Below are positions 7,572 to 13,172 of a DNA stretch of 64,000 nucleotides, piece by piece. Position 1 is the first letter of the stretch, and every line of letters starts with the position of its first letter. A program made the position numbers and the translations under genes. The stretch is from positions 1 through 64,000 of the forward strand of contig NZ_JBLXDO010000006.1 in assembly GCF_048263965.1 (NCBI RefSeq), read 5' to 3'. Source of the DNA: Ferrimonas sp048263965 (GTDB lineage: Bacteria; Pseudomonadota; Gammaproteobacteria; Enterobacterales; Shewanellaceae). Below the pieces are notes generated by a model that was not told the DNA's origin, made no database searches, and saw nothing but the letters and a program-made list of their open reading frames with translations.

Positions 7572-9305
7572 GTGAGAATCACTGGAAAACCTTTGATGGC
7601 GGCGCTGGTTGCGCTGTCGCTGTTCATCGGTGCCACCCCGGCCCGGGCCAACCAACCCTCCATCTACAGCCACATGGACGTCACTCACCCGGTCTGGGCT
7701 GAGCATGGCATGGTGGCCAGCCAGGAGCGCCTGGCCAGTGAGGTGGGGGTGGAGATCCTTCGCCAGGGGGGCAATGCCGTCGATGCCGCCGTAGCCGTAG
7801 GCTTTGCCCTGGCGGTGACTCTGCCCAGAGCCGGTAACCTGGGGGGCGGCGGGTTCATGGTGGTGCACCTGGCTGAGTCTGGCAAGGACATCGCCATCGA
7901 CTATCGAGAGATGGCCCCAGGTCTGGCTCACAGGGATATGTTCCTCAACGAGGAGGGGGACGCGGTTTCCGACCTGTCCCGCTTCCACGGACTGGCAGTT
8001 GGGGTACCCGGTACGGTTCGCGGACTGGAACTGGCCCTGTCCAAGTACGGCACCATGAGCCTGAAGCAGGTGGTGGCCCCGGCCATCGCACTGGCACGGA
8101 AGGGGATCGTGGTGACCCCGGATCTGGCCAACAGCCTCAAGGGGCTGCAAAAGCGTCTGGGTCGCTGGGAGAGCACTCAGAAGGTGTTCTATAAGTCCGA
8201 CGGTGGTCTCTATGCGCCAGGCGAACTGCTGGTGCAGCAAGATCTGGCAGACTCTCTCAAGCGCATTGCCGACAAGGGCAGTGACGGCTTCTATAAGGGG
8301 GAGACCGCTCGTCTCATCGCCAAGGCGGTGCAGCAGGCCGGTGGGGTGATGAGCGAGGCGGATCTGGCCAGTTACCGAGCGGTGGAGCGTCAACCGGTGC
8401 GGGGTGAGTATCGCGGTTATCAGGTGATCTCCATGCCGCCGCCATCCTCGGGTGGTGTACACATCGTCCAGATGCTCAACATGCTGGAGCATCAGCCCAT
8501 TGGCGAAATGGGTGCTGGCAGTGCCCAGAGCATCCACTGGATGGCGGAGATCATGCGCCGCGCCTATGCCGATCGCAGTGAGTACCTGGGGGATCCGGAT
8601 TTCACCAAGGTGCCTGTGGCCGGCCTGACCGATCCCGCCTACGCGGTGCAGCTGCTTAAGGGGATTGATCCGAAAAAGGCCACACCATCGAGCGAGATCA
8701 AACCGGGCAACCCCATTCCCTATGAGAGTGACCAGACCACCCACTACTCCGTGGTGGACCAGTGGGGCAATGCGGTATCCAACACCTACACCCTCAACTT
8801 CAGCTATGGCTCCGGCCTGGTTGCAGAGGGTACCGGCATTTTGCTCAACAACGAGATGGACGACTTCTCCGCCAAGCCCGGCACGCCCAATGGTTATGGC
8901 CTGATTGGTGGCGAGGCCAATGAGGTTCAGCCTGGGAAGCGTCCCCTGAGCTCCATGAGCCCGACCATAGTGATGAAGGAGGGCAAGCCCTTCCTGGTAA
9001 CCGGCAGCCCTGGTGGCTCACGGATCATCACCACCACCTTGCAGGTGATTATGAATGTGGTGGATCACGGCATGAATGTGGCGGAGGCGACCGCCGCCTC
9101 CCGGGTGCATCATCAGTGGTATCCGGATGAGATTCGGGCGGAGAAGAGCATCAACCCGGACACCAAGCGCATTCTGGAGTCCATGGGGCACAAGGTGAAG
9201 GTGAAGTCCTCCATGGGCAGCACCCAGTCCATTATGGTCACGGATGAGGGGCTGATGGGCGCCTCCGACCCCAGACGTATGGGCGCCGCCACCCTGGGGT
9301 ACTAA
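7572..9305 (+). CDS. ggt: Gamma-glutamyltranspeptidase, periplasmic
   Basis: This 577-residue enzyme hydrolyses or transfers the gamma-glutamyl group of glutathione and related peptides in the periplasm. It has a Sec signal peptide ending near TPARA (about residue 26). The self-cleaving nucleophile is Thr 389 at the start of TTHYSVVDQWGNAVS, which would become the N-terminus of the small subunit. GNLGGGGFMVVH in the large subunit and the PLSSMSPT and GSPGGSRI segments in the small subunit are also present. It starts with GTG immediately after the upstream acetyltransferase stop. A terminator follows. Full family length, with no sign of damage. Confidence 0.96.
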   Translation: MRITGKPLMAALVALSLFIGATPARANQPSIYSHMDVTHPVWAEHGMVASQERLASEVGVEILRQGGNAVDAAVAVGFALAVTLPRAGNLGGGGFMVVHLAESGKDIAIDYREMAPGLAHRDMFLNEEGDAVSDLSRFHGLAVGVPGTVRGLELALSKYGTMSLKQVVAPAIALARKGIVVTPDLANSLKGLQKRLGRWESTQKVFYKSDGGLYAPGELLVQQDLADSLKRIADKGSDGFYKGETARLIAKAVQQAGGVMSEADLASYRAVERQPVRGEYRGYQVISMPPPSSGGVHIVQMLNMLEHQPIGEMGAGSAQSIHWMAEIMRRAYADRSEYLGDPDFTKVPVAGLTDPAYAVQLLKGIDPKKATPSSEIKPGNPIPYESDQTTHYSVVDQWGNAVSNTYTLNFSYGSGLVAEGTGILLNNEMDDFSAKPGTPNGYGLIGGEANEVQPGKRPLSSMSPTIVMKEGKPFLVTGSPGGSRIITTTLQVIMNVVDHGMNVAEATAASRVHHQWYPDEIRAEKSINPDTKRILESMGHKVKVKSSMGSTQSIMVTDEGLMGASDPRRMGAATLGY

Positions 9306-9311
9306 CCCGCC

Positions 9312-9337
9312 AAAAGGTCTCCTCGGAGGCCTTTTTT
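9312..9337 (+). terminator. Rho-independent terminator after ggt
   Basis: AAGGTCTCC and GGAGGCCTT form a nine-pair stem (one G-U) with a two-base loop, followed by a T-run, 7 bases after the ggt stop. Confidence 0.85.
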
Positions 9338-9349
9338 GATCTCCGTCTG

Positions 9350-9649
9350 TTGCCAGGGACATCTGGACTTGCCAGTTTCTCCCTGAAGCAGTCTCAGCAT
9401 GTAAACGGATGTAATCAGGTTCGGAACTTTGCTTACCGCTTGAAGGGAACTTTAGCCACAGCTCTCACTCCTTGGCGAGATGTGAAGTTATACACGCTTC
9501 TGGTTGCTAATTGGTTGTTTTTCTGGAACGGAGCGTTCGGCACGTGCACACTCAGCGTCGCAAGGATTGCACCACCACGCGACTTACCGTTGCGAACAAG
9601 ATATTTCACGCAGCAGAAGGCTTCCTATCATAGGGAGCCTTTTGTTTTT
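9350..9649 (+). ncRNA. Candidate structured RNA with GGA-loop hairpins
   Basis: The roughly 300 bases between the ggt terminator and a second terminator (9617-9649) hold no credible gene; the open frame across them has no family features. Two tight hairpins expose GGA loops: GAACG-GGA-like loop GAG/GGA in GAACGGAGCGTTC, and GCAA-GGA-TTGC. ACGGATGT near 9403 resembles the CsrA/RsmA consensus. Nine GGA triplets occur in all, about twice the chance number but fewer than in typical CsrB. I could not find a convincing promoter, so the 5' end is a guess. Confidence 0.35.
9617..9649 (+). terminator. Rho-independent terminator ending the candidate RNA
   Basis: AAGGCTTCC (9617-9625) pairs with GGGAGCCTT (9633-9641, one G-U pair) around a seven-base loop and is followed by TTTGTTTTT. 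It is not close to the end of any recognised plus-strand gene, so it implies an extra transcript. Confidence 0.75.
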
Positions 9650-9759
9650 CAACGGTTTTCAACCAAAGTTCGCTTCTGTTCGGTGACAGCCGTTTACAAT
9701 TTTTTTATATCACCTTTGTTACAACTCCGCCTAGAGACAACGCAATCTAGGGCAGCAGT

Positions 9760-10017
9760 GTGAAATCCAATCAGACCGGTTTTTTAAGACTCATCTATGC
9801 AACTCGATACTCCTGGCTGGGCCTCAAGGCCGCCTGGAAAAACGAAGCGGCATTCCGTCAGGAACTGGTTGGTTTTCTGGTGCTGGCACCCCTGGCCAAC
9901 GCCTTGTGGGGTTCTTTGGCTTACTATGAAGGCCTGTATCCTGGTGTGGAAAAACAGTCCGGGGTGGCCAGAGAGGAGTTCGGAGTCAACCTGGCACAGG
10001 GCGTGAGTGCACCCTAG
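9760..10017 (+). pseudogene. dgkA: Truncated diacylglycerol kinase (dgkA) remnant
   Basis: The first 45 or so residues (NQTGFLRLIYATRYSWLGL, then AAWKNEAAFRQELVGFLVLAPLA) match the N-terminus of the small membrane enzyme DgkA, which phosphorylates diacylglycerol to phosphatidic acid. After that point the sequence departs completely: the second and third helices and the catalytic acidic segment (around ILNSAIE and SGRAKDMGSAAV in E. coli) are missing and replaced by about 40 unrelated residues ending GVSAP. It has a GTG start and a terminator. An internal deletion or replacement is the simplest reading; a shortened protein with a new role cannot be excluded. Confidence 0.65.
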
Positions 10018-10033
10018 TAGCAGGCTTAAGCTG

Positions 10034-10060
10034 AAAGGGGCGTCGTTGGCGCCCCTTTTT
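10034..10060. terminator. Bidirectional terminator between dgkA remnant and DUF364 gene
   Basis: AAAGGGGCG and CGCCCCTTT form a nine-pair stem with A and T runs on either side. It lies 17 bases past the dgkA remnant stop and directly past the DUF364 stop on the other strand, so it can serve both. Confidence 0.85.
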
Positions 10061-10061
10061 G

Positions 10062-10859
10062 TTATTGATACTGGCTGTTATGCAGAGAGTAGCGAAGCGC
10101 GGCGTTTTTCCACTTCTCTCCCCCTTGCCAGCGTTTAAGGAAGGTCTCGCCGTCCAGTATCACCCGGCCGCCTACAGAGGTGATCCCCAGCTCGAACAGT
10201 ACCTCTGGCAGCAGACCGACCGAAGGACCAATCAGTGCCACTTCGTCGGCGTCTTTGACCAGAGGCAGCAGGGTGTTGAGGGTGTGATTGATCACCGTGG
10301 TGCCGGTAATCAGGATCTTGTTGCAGCGTGTCAGCGCCTTAGGGTCGGTGGTGACCAGCAGGTTCTCCTCCTCCCGCGCCATTTCGGCTTTCAGTTCAAT
10401 CACGGTGACCGGAATGCCCTGTTCCTTGAGCGAGTCGATAAGGGGAGGGAAGAAGCCCACCATGCCGACCCGGTCTCCAGGAGTGAGTTTCAGCAGAGCC
10501 AGAGTGTCCTCGGCTTTGCTGTACTCAAATCCTCTTTCTCTGAGTAGCTTCTGACTGATGGCATTCAGTGCACCTGAGCCCAGTACCTGTTGCCAGGAGG
10601 CAGGTTCAAGATACAGCTTGGCCAGCTCGGTCACCGGCTGACCCAGGAATTTCTGATAAAGGCTGTCATCCTGAAGCACCTCCAGGGCCCCGCCCAGCTT
10701 GGTGTAGGTCAGGCCTATGGTGCCGTCGTCCAGCTCAATGGCGCCAAACTTGGCATTTGGGTTGGAGTCCAGCCCCTCTTTCATGATGTGGATGGCTTGG
10801 ACCTTGGGGATCATGTCGGTGTGCAGTGCGCCAATGATGCGCTGATAGACAGAGTTCAT
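10062..10859 (-). CDS. DUF364/DUF4213-type putative metal-chelation protein
   Basis: This 265-residue cytoplasmic protein has the two-part layout of the DUF4213-DUF364 family: an N-terminal region with a short beta-rich segment (GAIELDDGTIGLTY) and a C-terminal Rossmann-like domain with GDRVGMVGFFPPLIDSL, CNKILITGTTVINHTLN and DEVALIGPSVGLLPE. Family members are annotated as putative heavy-metal chelators on structural grounds and often sit near metal or cofactor genes. Here it is monocistronic between a dgkA remnant and the tRNA-Ser array, so context gives no help. No signal peptide. Confidence 0.75.
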   Translation of the reverse strand: MNSVYQRIIGALHTDMIPKVQAIHIMKEGLDSNPNAKFGAIELDDGTIGLTYTKLGGALEVLQDDSLYQKFLGQPVTELAKLYLEPASWQQVLGSGALNAISQKLLRERGFEYSKAEDTLALLKLTPGDRVGMVGFFPPLIDSLKEQGIPVTVIELKAEMAREEENLLVTTDPKALTRCNKILITGTTVINHTLNTLLPLVKDADEVALIGPSVGLLPEVLFELGITSVGGRVILDGETFLKRWQGGEKWKNAALRYSLHNSQYQ

Positions 10860-11011
10860 GGTGTCAGTCAGTGGGGAATTTGCCTCAGTATACTCCGGCC
10901 AGGAGAGGGGAAATGAGAGCTAACACAGATTTAACCCACCGAAGTGCTCGGATATAGGCGCTGCATTTCAAAGCCCTGCATAGGCGTGCATGTTTTTCCG
11001 CTTTGCGGGGG

Positions 11012-11031
11012 CAGCCACTCGGACACCTAAC
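11012..11031 (-). repeat. 5' tRNA-Ser fragment (copy a)
   Basis: On the minus strand this reads GTTAGGTGTCCGAGTGGCTG, the acceptor and D-arm start of tRNA-Ser(GGA). It is followed by a CCGC-N3-GCGG-type hairpin insert and GCACGCCTATG instead of the rest of the tRNA. The same insert follows the fragment at 11554-11574. Confidence 0.7.
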
Positions 11032-11032
11032 G

Positions 11033-11062
11033 AAAAATGGCTCAATCTTTCGATTGAGCCTT
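11033..11062 (-). terminator. Terminator downstream of the last tRNA-Ser 3' fragment
   Basis: GGCTCAATC and GATTGAGCC form a perfect nine-pair stem with loop TTTC, with a run of A on the plus strand (U on the minus transcript). It is near identical to the terminator at 11580-11610, showing that the tRNA unit and its terminator were copied together. Confidence 0.75.
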
Positions 11063-11072
11063 CGTTCTTATA

Positions 11073-11090
11073 TGGCGGTTAGGGAGAGAT
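11073..11090 (-). pseudogene. tRNA-Ser 3'-end fragment
   Basis: Eighteen bases equal the last 18 bases of the intact tRNA-Ser(GGA), including the encoded CCA on the minus strand. Beyond this the sequence switches to an unrelated repeat. It is followed by its own terminator at 11033-11062. It is the innermost relic of the array. Confidence 0.65.
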
Positions 11091-11303
11091 GATCGCCTTC
11101 GGCGTTACTTCGCTCATTCTTCGCTCCGTTGCGAACTGGAGAGTGACCGCCTTCGGCGTTACTGCGTTTCGGACCAAGTCCTCCGGTAAAGTGCATCAGC
11201 GAAAGGCCGTGACTCTGAAGGTGGGGTGTGGGGCCGAACTAGGGAGAGATGATCGCCTGCGGCGTTACTTCGCTCATTCTTCGCTCCGTTGCGAACTGGA
11301 GAG
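11080..11303. repeat. Pair of 64-bp direct repeats, 160 bp apart
   Basis: Positions 11080-11143 and 11240-11303 are identical except at one base (11099 versus 11259). Each starts with AGGGAGAGAT, the T-arm end of tRNA-Ser, and ends with GCGAACTGGAGAG. The phrase CGCCTTCGGCGTTACT recurs a third time near 11148. No ORF or known element was recognised in the repeat. Confidence 0.8.
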
Positions 11304-11333
11304 CTCAAACCGAGTCCTCCACAAATCGCAGAT

Positions 11334-11367
11334 AAAGAAAAACCCCGGTCGCAAGCGACAGGGGTTT
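11334..11367 (-). terminator. Terminator after the broken third tRNA-Ser copy
   Basis: AACCCC and GGGGTT enclose GTCG-CAAG-CGAC, giving a strong two-part stem; the plus-strand A-rich run beginning at 11334 gives a U-rich tail on the minus transcript. It lies 10 bases past the CCA end of the 11377 copy. Confidence 0.8.
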
Positions 11368-11376
11368 CTCTTTATA

Positions 11377-11574
11377 TGGCGGTTAGGGAGAGATTCGAAC
11401 TCTCGATACGTTGCCGTATACACACTTTCCAGGTATGCATGGCAGCCCATCGGCCTCAGTTGCTGTATTGGCATTGGAGTTTTATGAGGGCTGAGTGGGA
11501 TAGCGGCTTGGGCTGCGCACACATAGGCGTGCCTCTTTTTCCGCTTCGCGGGGCAGCCACTCGGACACCTAACC
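11377..11574 (-). pseudogene. Interrupted tRNA-Ser(GGA) copy
   Basis: The 3' part (11377-11433) is identical to the intact tRNAs from the anticodon loop CTGGAAA to CCA. The 5' part (11554-11574, GGTTAGG...GGCTG) lies some 120 bases away. Between them are a CCGCTTCGCGG hairpin, a GCACGC-CTAT-GTGTGC hairpin that looks like an anticodon arm with a shortened loop, and spacer. Just before the 3' part, CATAC can still pair with GTGTG around the GGA loop. It cannot fold as a normal tRNA unless the insert is removed. Confidence 0.7.
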
Positions 11575-11579
11575 AAACG

Positions 11580-11610
11580 AAAAAAGGCCCAATCTTTCGA
11601 TTGAGCCTTT
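11580..11610 (-). terminator. Terminator after intact tRNA-Ser copy 2
   Basis: AGGCCCAATC and GATTGAGCCT form a ten-base stem with one mismatch and loop TTTC, with an A-run on the plus strand that becomes a U-tail on the minus transcript. It begins 10 bases past the CCA end of the tRNA at 11620. Confidence 0.8.
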
Positions 11611-11619
11611 CTTCTAATA

Positions 11620-11707
11620 TGGCGGTTAGGGAGAGATTCGAACTCTCGATACGTTGCCGTATACACACTTTCCAGGCGTGCTCCTTCAGCCACTCGGACA
11701 CCTAACC
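11620..11707 (-). tRNA. serX: tRNA-Ser(GGA), copy 2
   Basis: This is a complete 88-base tRNA with encoded CCA. Acceptor stem GGTTAGG pairs with CCTAACC, the anticodon arm is CACGC-CTGGAAA-GTGTG (anticodon GGA, 11671-11673), the long class II variable arm is ATACG-GCAA-CGTAT, and the T-arm is GAGAG-TTCGAAT-CTCTC. It differs from copy 1 only in the third-to-fourth acceptor pair (T-A instead of G-C), which changed on both sides, so both copies are under selection. The gene symbol is by analogy with E. coli serW/serX. Confidence 0.97.
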
Positions 11708-11800
11708 GTATTTTTGATTTGTTGTTTTACGAGCTCAAATCTGACTCTGTAGTTGGATGACTGAGAACCCCGCCTGGGGCGTGGTTATGCTGCGCTGCTG

Positions 11801-11821
11801 CAGCCACTTGGACACCTAACC
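11801..11821 (-). repeat. 5' tRNA-Ser fragment (copy d)
   Basis: Reads GGTTAGGTGTCCAAGTGGCTG on the minus strand, one base different from the tRNA 5' end, then departs into CAGCAGCGCAGC. It begins six bases downstream of the CCA end of tRNA copy 1. Confidence 0.75.
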
Positions 11822-11827
11822 TAAATA

Positions 11828-11915
11828 TGGCGGTGAGGGAGAGATTCGAACTCTCGATACGTTGCCGTATACACACTTTCCAGGCGTGCTCCTTCAGCCA
11901 CTCGGACACCTCACC
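11828..11915 (-). tRNA. serX: tRNA-Ser(GGA), copy 1
   Basis: A complete 88-base tRNA-Ser with encoded CCA, acceptor GGTGAGG/CCTCACC, anticodon loop CTGGAAA (GGA), a long variable arm and a standard T-arm. It is almost identical to the E. coli tRNA-Ser(GGA) sequence as I recall it. It decodes UCC and UCU. It is the first intact tRNA behind the promoter at 12073-12101. Confidence 0.97.
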
Positions 11916-12008
11916 ATATTTTGGATTTGTTGTTTTACGAGCTCAAATCATGCTCAGTGGTGTGGTGGCTGAGGACCCCGCCTGGGGCGTGGTTAAGCTG
12001 CGCTGCTG

Positions 12009-12029
12009 CAGCCACTCGGACACCTCACC
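12009..12029 (-). repeat. 5' tRNA-Ser fragment (copy f)
   Basis: Reads GGTGAGGTGTCCGAGTGGCTG on the minus strand, identical to the 5' end of tRNA copy 1, then diverges. GTGGCTG of the fragment can pair with CAGCCAC about 40 bases further on, so the transcript leader may form its own hairpin instead of a tRNA. Confidence 0.75.
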
Positions 12030-12072
12030 ATATTGTCTGTCTTTGCTGGCCTTGGCCAACAGGACGGGGCGT

Positions 12073-12101
12073 ACTTTACGGATCACTGGTGTATGGGTCA
12101 A
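12073..12101 (-). promoter_or_regulatory. Sigma-70 promoter of the tRNA-Ser array
   Basis: On the minus strand TTGACC (12101-12096), a 17-base spacer and TAAAGT (12078-12073) make a good promoter. The discriminator that follows is ACGCCCCG, GC-rich as in stringently controlled stable-RNA promoters. It points at the first 5' fragment 44 bases away. Confidence 0.75.
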
Positions 12102-12205
12102 GCGGCTTAAGGCCGAAATGAGTTCGGTTGCGCTGCTTTTAGCCGTATTGGTTGAAAAATGGAGATTTACTGGCAAAAGTTGCGGCAGATGCCCGGACTA
12201 TGGAT

Positions 12206-12421
12206 TCAGACCCAGCCCATATGCCATCGGTCAGAGTCTTTAAGATCTTCCGTGGACATCTCAACAGGGGCTCGGTTATTCACGCCCTGGAGTCCGACGC
12301 GGGTTACATGCCCGTGGGCGTCTGTGTAGGTGTAGGTCACCAGAAAATGGGTGTCATTGTTGATGGAGGTGGTCGCGGTCCACTTGCTCAGCGGCAGGTA
12401 CTTTTCGGAAAACAGGTTCAT
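12206..12421 (-). CDS. TIGR02450-type small Trp-rich protein
   Basis: This 71-residue protein reads MNLFSEKYLPLSKWTATTS at the start, then HFLVTYTYTDAHGHVTRVGLQ and ends with LKDSDRWHMGWV. The opening LSKWT, the HFLV strand and the closing LKD..W..GW match the conserved small tryptophan-rich family TIGR02450, whose function is not known. It is cytoplasmic, with no signal. It lies upstream of the tRNA promoter on the same strand, but the promoter in between suggests separate control. Confidence 0.75.
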   Translation of the reverse strand: MNLFSEKYLPLSKWTATTSINNDTHFLVTYTYTDAHGHVTRVGLQGVNNRAPVEMSTEDLKDSDRWHMGWV

Positions 12422-12596
12422 AACTACTCCCCCTCAAGCCTCAGTGAGTACGATGGCCGTCTTTTGGCTCCTGATCCTAGTGTAGAACGCCATGCGGACC
12501 CCGCAAGGGCATTCCGCCCTGTGGAGTTAAGCCTTGTCATCCTTACGGTGATTGGTCAGGATGGGATCACTGACCAACCTCAAAGGAGTGAGAACA

Positions 12597-13088
12597 GTGT
12601 TGGATCTTCTACCGGATCTCTGTGATGACTATCTGTCTGAATTAACAGTCCTTCCCCCTATATTTCGCCAATTTGGCGGCCAATCCATCTTTTACGGCTC
12701 AGTGGTGACCATCCGCTGTCCGGAGGACAACTCTCTGGTTCGCCACTGGGTGTCCCAGCCCGGTGAGGGGCGGGTGCTGCTGGTGGACGGGGGTGGTTGC
12801 GACCGTCGCGCCCTGCTCGGGGACAACCTGGCCAAACTGGCCGTGGACAATGGCTGGGCGGGCATAGTGGTTTATGGCTATGTCCGCGATGCCGCCACGC
12901 TGGCCACCCTGCCTCTGGGCATTCAGGCCCTTGGGGCGATGCCGGTGAAAACCGAAAAGCGGGGCTTGGGTGAAGAGGAGGTGGTGGTTGAGATCCATGG
13001 GCGCACTATCAGGCCGGGGCAATACCTCTATGCTGATGACAATGGTGTGGTGGTGGCCGATCGGCAACTGCCGATTTCTTTGTCATAA
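12597..13088 (+). CDS. rraA: Regulator of RNase E activity RraA
   Basis: This 163-residue protein matches RraA, a trimeric ring protein that binds RNase E and slows mRNA decay. Conserved stretches include FGGQSIFYGSVVTIRC, EGRVLLVDGGGCDRRALLG, WAGIVVYGYVRDAATL and YADDNGVVVADRQL. Homology to E. coli RraA begins at LCDDY. The GTG at 12597 has AAGGAG 8 bases upstream and is chosen over the further-upstream in-frame starts. The family fold is shared with methylmenaquinone-methyltransferase-like and aldolase proteins, but the DGGG motif and length favour RraA. It is monocistronic here, not next to menA as in E. coli. Confidence 0.9.
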   Translation: MLDLLPDLCDDYLSELTVLPPIFRQFGGQSIFYGSVVTIRCPEDNSLVRHWVSQPGEGRVLLVDGGGCDRRALLGDNLAKLAVDNGWAGIVVYGYVRDAATLATLPLGIQALGAMPVKTEKRGLGEEEVVVEIHGRTIRPGQYLYADDNGVVVADRQLPISLS

Positions 13089-13172
13089 CCAACTGAGATA
13101 TTTGAGTTAAAATAGAAGAACTCTCACCGCCTTTTGGTGGTCTCAATTTGAAACAGATTCAACGGATGCACA

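Larger units (their letters stand above)
11620..12029 (-). repeat. 202-bp tandem repeat carrying a 5' tRNA fragment plus an intact tRNA-Ser
   Basis: Units 11620-11821 and 11828-12029 have exactly the same length. Each reads, on the minus strand, a 21-base 5' tRNA-Ser fragment, a spacer with GCAGCAGCGCAGC and CCCCAGGCGGGG, the phrase GAGCTCGTAAAACAACAAATC, then a complete tRNA-Ser. The acceptor-stem base that differs between the two intact tRNAs also differs in the same way between the two 5' fragments (GGTTAGG with GGTTAGG, GGTGAGG with GGTGAGG), so fragment and tRNA evolve together within a unit. Confidence 0.9.

Noticed and set aside
9306..9650. 6S RNA, RNase P RNA, SRP RNA or tmRNA at this site
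   Set aside because: None of their conserved segments were found; only a GGA-loop pattern and a terminator are visible.
9350..9763. Plus-strand ORF of 137 residues between ggt and the dgkA remnant
   Set aside because: Composition is irregular, it crosses an evident terminator at 9617-9649, and it has no family features.
10860..12101. Genomic island or prophage integrated at tRNA-Ser
   Set aside because: No integrase, no phage genes and no 3'-end duplication flanking a block of foreign genes; the copies are local and tandem.
11089..12243. Several ORFs across the tRNA array that repeat ERFELSIRCRIHTFQ
   Set aside because: These are translations of the tRNA-Ser repeats (tRNA sequence read as protein), a common false gene in annotation.
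12152..12625. Plus-strand ORF opposite the Trp-rich protein gene
   Set aside because: It is the shadow of the minus-strand gene at 12206-12421 and overlaps the rraA start in another frame.
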